Shown piece by piece: positions 1-9,000 of a stretch of DNA of 54,092 nucleotides (its first letter is position 1; each line of letters starts with the position of its first letter). Source of the stretch: an uncultured Muribaculaceae bacterium (GTDB lineage Bacteria; Bacteroidota; Bacteroidia; Bacteroidales; Muribaculaceae); the NCBI GenBank assembly GCA_944321865.1, contig CALUMZ010000011.1:1-54092 (forward strand), given 5' to 3'. The notes beneath the pieces were generated by a model that was not told where the DNA came from, ran no database searches, and saw nothing but the letters and a program-made list of their open reading frames with translations. A program made the translations under genes and the position numbers.

Positions 1-121
1 GTTCAGACTATCCAAACTGTGCGCATAATGCGGGAAACGGGCAGACTGAATGCAACCGGGTTTTCAGACTGACCCTTCATTTTTGGTCTTCCAACTCCCC
101 AATTGAAAGGTTTATATACAC

Positions 122-432
122 AAAAAGCGTGGGAAACTTACCTGCTGCCCGTCCCACTCTCAAAGGCATGTGGCTTAGCCCTACTCTGTAGAACGAGCAA
201 CGCAGAAGCCCACGCCTGTATATGCAACTACCGCCTTCGGCACCATTCCTCGCGGAACAGCGACCGAAAGCAAAGTGATATTACATATCCACATAGGCAT
301 CTACAGTTGCTTCATCCTTGACAGAGTATTGAAATTGCCACATTTCTGAGAGTCAAGAATCAAGCGTCATGTAAACGCTTTCCATTATGTCTGCACCCGC
401 CCACTTGCCCACTTCGGGCTTCTGAACGACAT
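122..432 (-). ncRNA. Structured non-coding RNA candidate (possibly 6S/Bacteroidales-1 class)
   Basis: No convincing protein is encoded here, but the minus strand looks like an independent RNA gene. A perfect Bacteroidota -7 box (TATATTTG, 446 to 439) sets a start near 432. At the other end GCGTGGG (215-209) pairs with CCCACGC (133-127), followed by TTTTT, which resembles an intrinsic terminator. In between lie a rod-like hairpin (GCTTTCGG at 271-264 with CCGAAGGC at 240-233, capped by TTCC-GCGA-GGAA), AAGCGT/ACGCTT with a 7-nt loop, and GCCC/GGGC. The RNase P and tmRNA signatures I looked for are absent. The Bacteroidales-1 class, proposed elsewhere to be 6S RNA, is described as bounded by this promoter type and a terminator; assigning this RNA to it is inference from layout, not from sequence match. 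About 310 nt is long for 6S, so processing or another class is possible. Confidence 0.5.
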
Positions 433-438
433 GCACCG

Positions 439-446
439 CAAATATA
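439..446 (-). promoter_or_regulatory. -7 box of the RNA gene
   Basis: TATATTTG on the minus strand fits TAnnTTTG exactly. No good -33 TTTG sits 19-20 bp upstream. It places transcription start near 432. Confidence 0.55.
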
Positions 447-554
447 GCGAAATATTATCAAAATATAGTGTGAGGACCAAGCTAAAAAACAAAAAACAAC
501 AAGTTAATTTGCCCGACAGCGCGTGATTCGCCACGTTTTGTGCAATTCGCACTC

Positions 555-591
555 TGTATTGCATAAAATCACAATGTTTTTATGCAATACA
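555..591. repeat. Perfect 14-bp inverted repeat upstream of the ATPase gene
   Basis: TGTATTGCATAAAA (555-568) and its exact reverse complement (578-591) are separated by 9 nt. The repeat ends 24 bp before the -7 box at 616-623, so it covers the region where an activator or repressor would bind. There is no T-tract after it, which argues against a terminator. The outer half-site TGTATTGC recurs in the inverted repeat just beyond the end of the ATPase gene. Confidence 0.8.
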
Positions 592-615
592 AGCCACAAA
601 TTGAAGAAAATTAGC

Positions 616-623
616 TATTTTTG
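616..623 (+). promoter_or_regulatory. -7 box of the ATPase gene
   Basis: TATTTTTG matches TAnnTTTG. It overlaps an in-frame TTG at 621, which therefore cannot be the start codon; transcription should begin near 630, leaving a leader of about 18 nt before the ATG at 648. Confidence 0.6.
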
Positions 624-647
624 CCTGTGCAAGAGATTACGTGCAAG

Positions 648-1892
648 ATGAAGACAATCCTACTTAACCAGCGGAAAGAACGCGACGAATTGATTTCACG
701 ACCATACCTGTCGCGGCACATCAATTACGACGAAGGCACACTGCTTGGCAGCCACCTGATTAAACTTATAACGGGTCCGAGGCGTGTGGGCAAATCAACT
801 CAAGCTCTGTTGATGTTGCGAAACAAAAATTTCGCATACATTAATTTTGACAACCGTGAACTGTTAAGTTCATGGAATGCCGGCTTGGTAATGCGTATGC
901 TTGACGACGTATATCCCGGATATGAATATATTCTGCTCGACGAGGTGCAGAATCTCGACGAATGGGACTTGTGGGTGAGCGAACTATACCGATTGGGCAA
1001 AAACCTCGTTATAACAGGCAGCAATGCCAAGATGCTCAGCAGCGAAATGGCAACTGTGCTGACAGGAAAATATCTGCAAGTGGAGATGCTGCCATTCAGC
1101 CTTGAAGAATTTTTTGAATGGAACAAACTCGACATTCATAACTTGAAAGAAAAACAGCGTGAAGATGCGTCGGCACTTGCCGACGACTACATGAGGAATG
1201 GCGGCTATCCCGAAGTGGTGGCATCGCGGCTGCTTACGCGCAGTTATCTCGACACTTTATTCGACTCGATTGTGTGGAAAGATGTGGCCAAGCGTCACAA
1301 TGTGCGCAACACTACCGACTTGAACAATTTGGCCTTATATCTTATTTCCAACTTCTGCAATCAAGTCAGTGCCAACGAATTGACAACCGAATTGGGATTC
1401 GCCAGTGTCAACACAACAAAAAAATTCATGGACTACCTGCATGAGCCTTACTTGTTTTATTATCTGTCACGATACAACAATAAGTTGAAACTGATGAAAA
1501 AAGCCCCTCGAAAGGTTTACGTCGTAGACAACGGCTTTGTTGCTGCCAAGGCATTCTCTTTGAGCGAGAATTTAGGACGGCTTCTCGAAAATCAAGTGTT
1601 CATAGAGCTTATTCGACGCGGCTACAAGCCCGACAAGACGCTTTTTTATTATCGCTCACAGAACGACAAGGAGGCAGACTTCATCCTGCGCAAAGAATCT
1701 AGTATAGAATGTATTATGCAAGTCTGCTATGACATGAGCAGCCCGAAAACAGAAAAACGCGAGGTTGACAGTCTTATAGAATGTGCCGGAGAGCTGAAAT
1801 GCAACAATCTTGTCATTGTGACAAACAACGATGAACGCACCATAGAAAAGGATGGCTGCAAGATAAACGTGGTGCCTTTTCAAAAAATGTAA
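648..1892 (+). CDS. AAA-family ATPase with C-terminal DUF4143
   Basis: A 414-residue protein of the widespread AAA_14/DUF4143 family, whose cellular role is unknown. The N-terminal half is a P-loop ATPase: Walker A GPRRVGKST at residues 43-51 and Walker B YILLDEVQN with Asp98-Glu99. The C-terminal half carries DUF4143, ending in a restriction-endonuclease-like stretch (KEADFILR). Such proteins are common in anaerobe genomes and often stand alone, as here. I start it at ATG 648 because the promoter box overlaps the longer TTG start. It is a single-gene transcript bounded by inverted repeats sharing TGTATTGC half-sites. Family assignment is secure; function is not. Confidence 0.88.
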   Translation: MKTILLNQRKERDELISRPYLSRHINYDEGTLLGSHLIKLITGPRRVGKSTQALLMLRNKNFAYINFDNRELLSSWNAGLVMRMLDDVYPGYEYILLDEVQNLDEWDLWVSELYRLGKNLVITGSNAKMLSSEMATVLTGKYLQVEMLPFSLEEFFEWNKLDIHNLKEKQREDASALADDYMRNGGYPEVVASRLLTRSYLDTLFDSIVWKDVAKRHNVRNTTDLNNLALYLISNFCNQVSANELTTELGFASVNTTKKFMDYLHEPYLFYYLSRYNNKLKLMKKAPRKVYVVDNGFVAAKAFSLSENLGRLLENQVFIELIRRGYKPDKTLFYYRSQNDKEADFILRKESSIECIMQVCYDMSSPKTEKREVDSLIECAGELKCNNLVIVTNNDERTIEKDGCKINVVPFQKM

Positions 1893-1917
1893 TTTCCATA
1901 AGATAGGCGGCACCTCG

Positions 1918-1977
1918 GCAATACAAAAAACATGCAAGCACGTTTTTTTGTATTGCGCACGGTTTGCACTATCTTTC
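1918..1977 (+). promoter_or_regulatory. Orphan promoter with upstream dyad
   Basis: A 13-bp dyad (GCAATACAAAAAA at 1918-1930, reverse complement at 1944-1956) overlaps a -33 TTTG (1947-1950). A 19-bp spacer (TATTGCGCACGGTTTGCAC) leads to TATCTTTC at 1970-1977, one base off the -7 consensus. No gene follows; a terminator-like hairpin lies about 30 bp on. The dyad with its T-tract may also terminate the ATPase transcript. A degenerate copy of the downstream flank (TTCCATAAGATAGGCGGC, cf. TTCCATGAGACAGGCGGC) begins near 1893. The same layout occurs at 36038-36085, 36120-36173 and 43743-43790. Confidence 0.55.
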
Positions 1978-2007
1978 CATGAGACAGGCGGCTCGACTAT
2001 GCCAAAT

Positions 2008-2028
2008 TTGAGCAAGCTCAATTTTTTT
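2008..2028 (+). terminator. Intrinsic terminator-like hairpin
   Basis: TTGAG-CAAG-CTCAA followed by seven T. The stem is short. Together with the promoter ending at 1977 it would bound a transcript of only about 45 nt. Confidence 0.4.
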
Positions 2029-2318
2029 GAGGGTGTATCAAAATGGGAAAAGGGGCTGCGGAGCTGCCCAATTATGCTTAACGCCGGGCGAGGCGACCTC
2101 AAGGAAGCCGAACCCGGTGTAGTCATAACACCTGCACTGCCGTCCCCCGTAGGGGGCGAATAACAACCTGAATACAAATATGTTCGCCCTCTGCGAGGAC
2201 GTTTTGTGTGGTGGAGGCAGTTCCACACCGGGTTCGGCTGCGCCTCGCCCGGCGTTAAGCATAATTGGGCAGCTACGCAGCCCTTTTCCGGCATCTTTCA
2301 CAATTTTGATACACCCTC
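2029..2318. repeat. 290-bp palindromic MITE-like element
   Basis: The ends are GAGGGTGTATCAAAAT and its reverse complement, and the arms match along most of their length. A shared core (CTGCCCAATTATGCTTAACG and onward) is at about 2067-2105 and inverted at 2237-2275. The arms differ by small indels: about 13 extra bases near the right end and about 9 near 2098. The centre also pairs (GGGGGCGAA near 2152 against TTCGCCCTC near 2183). No transposase is present. Shorter or partial relatives are at 49357-49418 and 54018-54092. I could not identify a target-site duplication. Confidence 0.8.
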
Positions 2319-2503
2319 TACTGCCACATTGTAATGATATTTTTGACACACACTCTACGGAAGCAATGTTGGTATTTCAACACACCCTCCACATTCTCGA
2401 TTGAATAAAAATATGTCTTAAAAAAACGTATGTTTTTTTGTTTTTTTGTCTAAAAAAATATGCACTAAGCCGCCATTATATGTCGGCTCTACATAATTTG
2501 CAC
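2319..2503. other. Intergenic stretch with degenerate repeat ends
   Basis: No gene is seen. Two sequences resemble decayed right ends of the palindromic element: ATTTTTGACACACACTCTAC near 2339-2358 and TTTCAACACACCCTCCAC near 2373-2390. An A/T hairpin (AAAAAAAC-GTAT-GTTTTTTT) lies near 2420-2439. This suggests repeated insertion and decay at one spot. Confidence 0.4.
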
Positions 2504-2511
2504 TATCTTTG
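2504..2511 (+). promoter_or_regulatory. -7 box of ruvX, start codon 5 bp downstream
   Basis: TATCTTTG is a perfect -7 box preceded by TTTGCAC, as in the nitroreductase promoter at 43743. The ruvX ATG begins at 2516. As transcription usually starts 5-8 bp past the box, the message is probably leaderless or nearly so. Confidence 0.65.
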
Positions 2512-2515
2512 CCAC

Positions 2516-2944
2516 ATGGGACGAATTTTATCTATCGACTTCGGGCGTAAACGCACAGGCATTGCTGTCACCGACACGCTGAAGATTGTGGCTAACGGCC
2601 TTGCCACCGTGCCAACGGCAAAGGTTATCGATTTCTTGAAGAAATACATGGAAACCGAACAGGTTGAATTTATCGTCGTCGGGTTACCGCGTCAACTTAA
2701 CGGACGGCCAAGCGAGAGCATGCGCTACTTAAAGCCGTTTATTGAACGGTTGCGGCACGAATTGCCCGACATGCACATCGAAATGTATGACGAGCGGTTC
2801 ACTTCATCGATTGCACACCGCTCGATGATCGACGGCGGAATGAAGAAGATGGACCGGCGCGACAAGGCTGTGGTCGATACCATTGCCGCAACCATAATAC
2901 TTAACGATTACCTGCAAAGCATGCAATACCACAAACGGCAGTAA
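2516..2944 (+). CDS. ruvX: RuvX/YqgF, Holliday-junction resolvase-like nuclease
   Basis: A 142-residue RNase H-fold protein of the YqgF family, implicated in resolving recombination intermediates and in 5' processing of pre-16S rRNA. Visible motifs are SIDFGRKRTGIAVTD with the first acidic residue near the N-terminus, VVGLPRQLNGRPSE, YDERFTS, and the C-terminal DTIAATIILNDYL helix. The usual family length is about 140. I start it at ATG 2516 because the preceding in-frame codons lie upstream of the -7 box. It converges on nnr with a 22-bp gap and no obvious terminator. Confidence 0.93.
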   Translation: MGRILSIDFGRKRTGIAVTDTLKIVANGLATVPTAKVIDFLKKYMETEQVEFIVVGLPRQLNGRPSESMRYLKPFIERLRHELPDMHIEMYDERFTSSIAHRSMIDGGMKKMDRRDKAVVDTIAATIILNDYLQSMQYHKRQ

Positions 2945-2966
2945 GCTCCCTCTCCCACCCGTTTAT

Positions 2967-4484
2967 TTACATCATGATTTCCTTGATGGCACGGCCTATG
3001 TTTTCCACAATGTCGCTCGCCACCATTCCATAACTGCCATGTACCTTCTCGGCAAGGTCGCCGGCAACCCCGTGTATATACACGCCCATGATGGCACTGA
3101 ACTGTGGGCTGTAGCCTTGTGCAAGCAATCCCGATATTATACCGGTGAGCACGTCGCCGCTGCCGGCAGTTGCCATACCGGCATTGCCTGTGGTGTTTAT
3201 ATATACCTTTCCGGTGGTATCGACCACCATTGTGTGGTGCGCCTTCAGCACTATTATCAACTTATGCGTCTTAGCCACTTCTATTGCTTTCTTCAACCGT
3301 TCTTCCTCGGTGTCGAACTTGCCGAATATGCGTTCAAATTCAGTGGCATGGGGGGTGAGAATCGACTTCTGCGGAATGCTTTCAAACAACATGGGGCGCG
3401 ATGCTATGCAATTGAGCGCATCGGCATCGAGAACGCATGGCAAGTTGCGATTTTTCAAGAACCTATCTATCGCATCCACCGTCATGTCGTTGGTTCCCAT
3501 TCCGGGGCCGAGTGCTACTGTGTTATAACGGCGAGTCATTACAATATCGGTTGTTACAATATCGTTCTTGTCGCCACTGAACAAGGCTTCGGGCACACTC
3601 GTTTGCAACACTTCAAATCCACAACGCGGACAATGCACCGTCACAAGCCCCGCCCCGGCACGCATGGCAGCACGTGCCGACAGCACGGCCGCACCTATCA
3701 TACCGTAGCGTCCGGCCACAAGCAACAGACTGCCAAAGTCGTATTTATTACAATGCTCCGGGCGGCGGCGCAACAGGTTTTTGACTTCATAATCCTCGAC
3801 AAGATAATAATTAGTCGCTGCCTTGTTGATTGCATCCCGGCTAAGGTCTATGTCAATCACCTTGCATTCACCGATGTTGACTGCATTCTCGGCAAAGAAG
3901 AACGAAAGTCGCTTGAACTGGAACGCAAGGGTGAGATTGGCCCTGATTATATTGCGACGGTCGGTCCCGGTGTTCCATTCACCAAACAGTCCCGATGGAA
4001 TATCGATGGCAACAATATAGGCTTGCGACTCGTTGATATACTGCACGAGCGAAGTAAAACCACCCTTCAACGGCTCGCGCAACCCGGCACCAAACAATCC
4101 ATCGATTACCACATCTTCCCTGCCCAATGCGGGAGGTTCAAAACCGTTGACAACCTCGGTAAAGTCCACTCCGCCCATCTCCACAAGTCGGTCGCGATTA
4201 CGGGCACACCCTTTCGACAGCTTGGTTGAAGGAATGTTGAACAAAAAAACTTCGATTCGGCCATACCCCTGCTCACGCATCAGCCGTGCCACGGCAAGCG
4301 CATCACCGCCGTTATTGCCGGGACCGGCAAAAAACACGAAGCGCTTCCCGGGCCGCCACCTCGACATTATCTCGAATGCAGCTGCCGAAGCCGCCCGTTC
4401 CATCAAGTCCAGTTCATTTATTCCTTCCGTGCGAAGTGTCTGCTCCTCTATTCTGCGAATCTCGCTTGTAGTAAATATTTTCAT
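2967..4484 (-). CDS. nnr: Bifunctional NAD(P)HX epimerase/dehydratase
   Basis: Repairs hydrated, damaged NAD(P)H: the N-terminal YjeF domain (about residues 1-220) epimerises R- to S-NAD(P)HX and the C-terminal ribokinase-like domain dehydrates the S form using ADP. Seen here: FFAGPGNNGGDALAVAR near residue 50 and the dehydratase signature GNAGMATAGSGDVLTG near residue 440. At 505 residues it is the normal fused form. It has its own promoter (4614-4644) with a leader of about 120 nt and is convergent with ruvX. Confidence 0.95.
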   Translation of the reverse strand: MKIFTTSEIRRIEEQTLRTEGINELDLMERAASAAAFEIMSRWRPGKRFVFFAGPGNNGGDALAVARLMREQGYGRIEVFLFNIPSTKLSKGCARNRDRLVEMGGVDFTEVVNGFEPPALGREDVVIDGLFGAGLREPLKGGFTSLVQYINESQAYIVAIDIPSGLFGEWNTGTDRRNIIRANLTLAFQFKRLSFFFAENAVNIGECKVIDIDLSRDAINKAATNYYLVEDYEVKNLLRRRPEHCNKYDFGSLLLVAGRYGMIGAAVLSARAAMRAGAGLVTVHCPRCGFEVLQTSVPEALFSGDKNDIVTTDIVMTRRYNTVALGPGMGTNDMTVDAIDRFLKNRNLPCVLDADALNCIASRPMLFESIPQKSILTPHATEFERIFGKFDTEEERLKKAIEVAKTHKLIIVLKAHHTMVVDTTGKVYINTTGNAGMATAGSGDVLTGIISGLLAQGYSPQFSAIMGVYIHGVAGDLAEKVHGSYGMVASDIVENIGRAIKEIMM

Positions 4485-4613
4485 TTTTGTATTTTTCTCT
4501 TAACCTTACTTTTCACGTAAACAAGCCGTCAAATTGCATGGACTCAGCCACAGTTGCCTACCCGGGAAAACAGTTTGCCGGACAACTTGCAACTTTCCAT
4601 ACATACTTGAATA

Positions 4614-4644
4614 CAAAAGTAATGCATCGGCACCACATTACAAA
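4614..4644 (-). promoter_or_regulatory. Promoter of nnr
   Basis: On the minus strand: -33 TTTG (4644-4641), a 19-bp spacer, and -7 TACTTTTG (4621-4614), matching the Bacteroidota consensus exactly. Confidence 0.75.
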
Positions 4645-4683
4645 ATGTAAAAAATACTTTATGAGAATCAAAAGAAACGTGAA

Positions 4684-6063
4684 TTACTCGTTCTTCCAAC
4701 CGCCTCCAAGGGCTTTATACAAATTCACTACGGCAAGCTGCTTGTCGCGCACGGCATTGCTCAAGTTTATTTGGGCATTCAAGTACACACGTTGGGCATC
4801 GAGCAAATCAAGATAGCCTATCACTCCATTCATATACTGCAACTGGGCAAGGTCGAGCGTGCTTCGCGACGAGCGCTCAAGCACATATTGCGATTCGTAT
4901 ATTTCTTGAGTCTTGTTAAACCTTACTATCGCATTATATGCGTCCATGAAAGCATTCAGCACAACTTTCTCGTAGGAATACACAGCCTGTTCGTAGGCGG
5001 CCTGAGCTGCCTTGTGACGGGCTTTGTTCTTGACAAGCCCTATCACCGGTTGCAACAACGTTCCGCTGATAAGGTAATGTGGCGACTTCAATATCTCGCA
5101 CAAAAGGTCGCTCTCGGTTCCGAAGTCGGAAGTAAGGCTGATTTGCGGGAACATGCTCGCGTAGGCTACACCCACGCTTGCATTGGCGGCAATAAGTTCC
5201 TGTTCGGCTTGACGCACATCGGGGCGACGTTCGAGCAGCGACGACGGCAGCCCCACGGGAAGGCTCACCGGCAACATTACGTCCTCGGGCAACGCCACGC
5301 GTTCCACCTTGGTCGGGTATTCACCGGCAAGGAATGCTATTTCATTCTCTTTCAGCGTCACCTGCTGTTCCAAGTCGGGGATAAGCGCCTCGGCACTTGC
5401 AAGCTCCACTTGCGCCTGCCTGTAAGTCATTTCCGACGTCAATCCACCCTCATACCTGATTCGGGCAAGTTCCAACCCTTCACGGCGGGCTTCTACCGTC
5501 TGGCTCACAATCTTCAACTCGTTATCAAGCGCCACAAGCTCAAAATAAGCCTCGGCCACGCTTGCCACAAGGCTCATTTGCAAAGCCCTGCGGTTTTCGA
5601 CCGATGCCATGAATTCGGCCAGACTGCGGTCTTTTGCCCAACGCAGTTTTCCCCACAAGTCGAGTTCCCATGTCACACGAGCCGATATAACATATTGGTC
5701 GTCATTATCGATTTTTCCGTCATAATTTTCCCGTTCGCGTTCTCCATACATACGCAATGCGACATCGGGGAACAAATTGGCCACATTGATACGCTTCATT
5801 GCAGCCAACTCCTTCACTTGCGCAGCGGCAATAAGCATATCCTTGTTTTTCTCGAGAGTCTTGCTTATCAACTCTTGCAACAAGGTGTCAACATATATCT
5901 TGTTCCAAGGCAAATCGCCTATCGACATTGTGTCGGCTACAACAGTACTGTCGAGTTGCGATGGCAATTCCATGTCGGGACGTACATACTTCTTCCCGAT
6001 TTTGCAACTTGCAACCAGAGTTGCCACCAAAGCCAATATGATAAATAACCTGCTTGATTTCAT
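4684..6063 (-). CDS. Outer-membrane efflux lipoprotein, TolC/OprM (NodT) family
   Basis: A 459-residue outer-membrane channel of an RND tripartite pump. The first 20 residues form a lipoprotein signal ending in the lipobox LVASC, so Cys20 should be acylated. Two OEP repeats follow, with the family motif ERRPDVRQAEQELIAANASVG and a C-terminal repeat containing TLDLAQLQYMNGVIGYLDLL. It is the last gene of the pump operon, and its ATG overlaps the stop codon of the pump gene by 4 nt, which suggests translational coupling. The substrate cannot be told from sequence. Confidence 0.93.
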   Translation of the reverse strand: MKSSRLFIILALVATLVASCKIGKKYVRPDMELPSQLDSTVVADTMSIGDLPWNKIYVDTLLQELISKTLEKNKDMLIAAAQVKELAAMKRINVANLFPDVALRMYGERERENYDGKIDNDDQYVISARVTWELDLWGKLRWAKDRSLAEFMASVENRRALQMSLVASVAEAYFELVALDNELKIVSQTVEARREGLELARIRYEGGLTSEMTYRQAQVELASAEALIPDLEQQVTLKENEIAFLAGEYPTKVERVALPEDVMLPVSLPVGLPSSLLERRPDVRQAEQELIAANASVGVAYASMFPQISLTSDFGTESDLLCEILKSPHYLISGTLLQPVIGLVKNKARHKAAQAAYEQAVYSYEKVVLNAFMDAYNAIVRFNKTQEIYESQYVLERSSRSTLDLAQLQYMNGVIGYLDLLDAQRVYLNAQINLSNAVRDKQLAVVNLYKALGGGWKNE

Positions 6064-9000
6064 TTGTCATTATGTTTTTTTCCGATGTGTATCATATTCT
6101 TGGTCTGCTTAATCTTGCCGGTGGTTTTATATATCATGACAAAGAAGAAAGGAACAAGAATTATACCCAGCGTCACCGCAAATATCATTCCGAAGAATAC
6201 ACCCGAACCTATTGCCTGACGGCTGCCGGCACCGGGCCCCGATGCTATCACCAACGGCAACATACCCAAGATGAATGCCAACGAGGTCATGAGAATTGGT
6301 CGGAACCGCAAGTGGGAGGCATGCAAGGCCGCATCTTGAACACTCTTGCCCGCCATTACCTCATCTTTGGCAAATTCCACGATTAGGATGGCATTCTTTG
6401 CAGCCATACCCATCAACATCACAAGACCTATCTGGAAATAAGTGTTGTTTTCAAGACCGAGAGCCATAATTCCCAAATACGCTCCGAGGGCAGCCACCGG
6501 CAACGACAACAACACTGCGATGGGTATGGTCCAACTCTCATACAACGCGGCAAGGAACAGGAACACAAACAGGAACACAAGTGCAAGCACCAAGCCGGTC
6601 TGTCCGCCGGCTTTTTGTTCTTGGTATGACAATCCGCTCCACTCCACGCCTATGTTGTCGGGCAAATGCTCATGAGCCAACTGCTCTATGGTCTCCATTG
6701 CCTGTCCCGAACTGTATCCGCGGGCAGCCTCGCCACGAATAACGGCAGTATTGAACATATTAAACCGCTTAATGCTACCCGGTCCGGTCGTGTACTCGGT
6801 CGTTCCCAATGCAGTCAACGGTATCATGTCGCCATTCTTCCCGCGCACGAAAAACAGGTTTATGTTGTCGCGATGCTCGCGATATTGCGATTCGGCCTGC
6901 AAGTACACACGATACACGCGGTTGAACATGTTGAAGTCGTTCACATACACAGCACCGGTATAAGCTTTCATCGTGGCAAACACATCGGCCATAGGCACTC
7001 CCGCCATCTTCACACGGTCGCGGTCAACATCGAAATACAATTGCGGAATCTCACCTTGCAACGACGACGACAATCCGGTCAGCCCGCTGTTTTGCCTGGC
7101 ATAATACATCAGCGTGTCGGCGGCTGCAACAAGATTATCGTATGTCGCATCTCCACGAGCCTCGAGTTGCAACTCAAAACCGCCCGACGTACCAAGACCC
7201 GGAATAACCGGCGGAGTCGACAAGTAAACTTTACATTCGGGATATTTTTCAAATTCGTTACGCACCTCCGCCATCACCTTGTCGATGGGAGCTTCTCCAC
7301 GCTCGGCCCAGTTCTTCAGTATCACGGTCAACTGGCTGCGAGCCTGATTGGTACCTACACGCGGACTCGTACCCGTCACATTCTGCACATATTCCACTGC
7401 ATCAAGTGACAACAAGTAATCTATTGCCCTGTCGGTAACCACTCGTGTACGTTCAAGTGTAGCCCCCTCGGGCAATTCCAGTTCCACCGTGAAGTAACCT
7501 TGGTCTTCCGAAGGAAGAAAACTCGTGGGTATCAATTTATACAATACGAAAATCAACACAAGCGCAATGCCGAACGACGCCATTATGCGCCGCGGATTCC
7601 TCAATGTGACTTTTATAAGTCCCACATATTTGTGGTTCCCTTTGTCAATCCAGTGGTTTATTAACCTGAACAAGCGGTTTTTCTTCTTCGTCGGATCTAC
7701 AGGCTTAAGTATGAGCGAGCACATTACCGGTGTCAACGTCAGTGCCACAACAGCCGACAACAACACCGACACGGCGATGGTGATACTGAACTGGCGGTAC
7801 AACTGCCCGGTAATGCCCGATAGGAAACTAACCGGCACAAACACGGCCGCAAGTACAAGCGACGTGGCAATCAGCGCACTTGTCAAGCCCTCCATCGCCT
7901 TTTTGGTGGCTTCGTATGGGCTTAAGTGCTCCTCTTCCATGATACGCTCGACATTCTCCACCACCACAATTGCATCGTCAACCACAATACCGATGGCAAG
8001 CACAAGGCCGAGCAGCGTGAGGATATTAAGCGAGAATCCCATTATGAGCATGAAACCAAATGTTCCTACCAAAGAAATAGGAATTGCCACAATAGGAATC
8101 ACCGTCGCGCGCCAACTCTGCAGCGACAGGAACACCACAATCGTCACAAGCAGCAACGCCTCAAAAAGCGTTTTGTACACTTCGTGTATCGACTCGGAGA
8201 TATACTCCGTCATATCGAAAGTTATTTCATACGAAAGTCCTTCGGGGAAATTGCGGCTTATCTCAAGCATCTCTTGCTTGACTAAGTCGGCTACCTCCAC
8301 GGCATTGGCACCCGGCAACATGTAAATACCCAATACTGCCGCATTGCCTCCGTTGATACCGCTTTCGGTATTATAAGATTGCGCTTCGAGCGACACCCTC
8401 GCCACATCTCGCAACCTTATCAACGATCCGTCGGCATTTGCACGCAACACGATTTCTTCAAATTGCGCCGCACTCGACAAGCGGCCCTGTGCCGTAATGG
8501 GAATGGTTATGTCGACCCCGTCCATAGGCTGCTGTCCGAGCACGCCGGCTGCCGACTCGCGGTTCTGGTCTTTCAACGCATTCTGCACGTCCTTCACGGT
8601 AAGCCCGAAGTTGGCCAGTTTTGCCGGGTCAACCCATATCTGCATTGCGTAATATCGGCTACCGATATTCGACACACGTCCCACCCCGGGAATACGCCTC
8701 AGCAGGTCGAGGATGTTGAGCGTGGCAAAGTTACTCAGGTATATTTCGTCGAACTTAGGGTCGTCGCTGGTTATACATATGGTCATCAGCTGATTGGACG
8801 ACTGCTTCTCTATCTCGATACCGTTCTGTACCACTTCGGCCGGCAGGCGCGATTCGGCAAGTTTCACACGGTTCTGTATTTCCACTGCGGCAAGATCGGC
8901 ATCGGCACTTATGTCAAATGTGACATTGGCAGTGAATCCGCCCGAATTGGAACTGTTGGATTCCATGTACAGCATACCCGGCGTACCGTTCAACTCCTGT

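Noticed and set aside
103..321. 72-codon plus-strand frame in the left intergenic region
   Set aside because: No family features or good start, and it overlaps the hairpins and terminator of the minus-strand RNA candidate.
122..432. tmRNA or RNase P RNA
   Set aside because: No ALAA-type tag frame or CCA-ended acceptor stem for tmRNA, and no P4 signature (GGAAAGTCC) for RNase P on either strand.
2029..2318. CRISPR or phase-variable invertible promoter
   Set aside because: The element is one near-continuous palindrome without spacers, no recombinase gene is near, and no promoter is enclosed between its arms.
3039..4229. Long plus-strand frame (396 codons) inside nnr
   Set aside because: Opposite-strand shadow rich in His, Cys and Arg, with no family signature, against a full NAD(P)HX repair enzyme.
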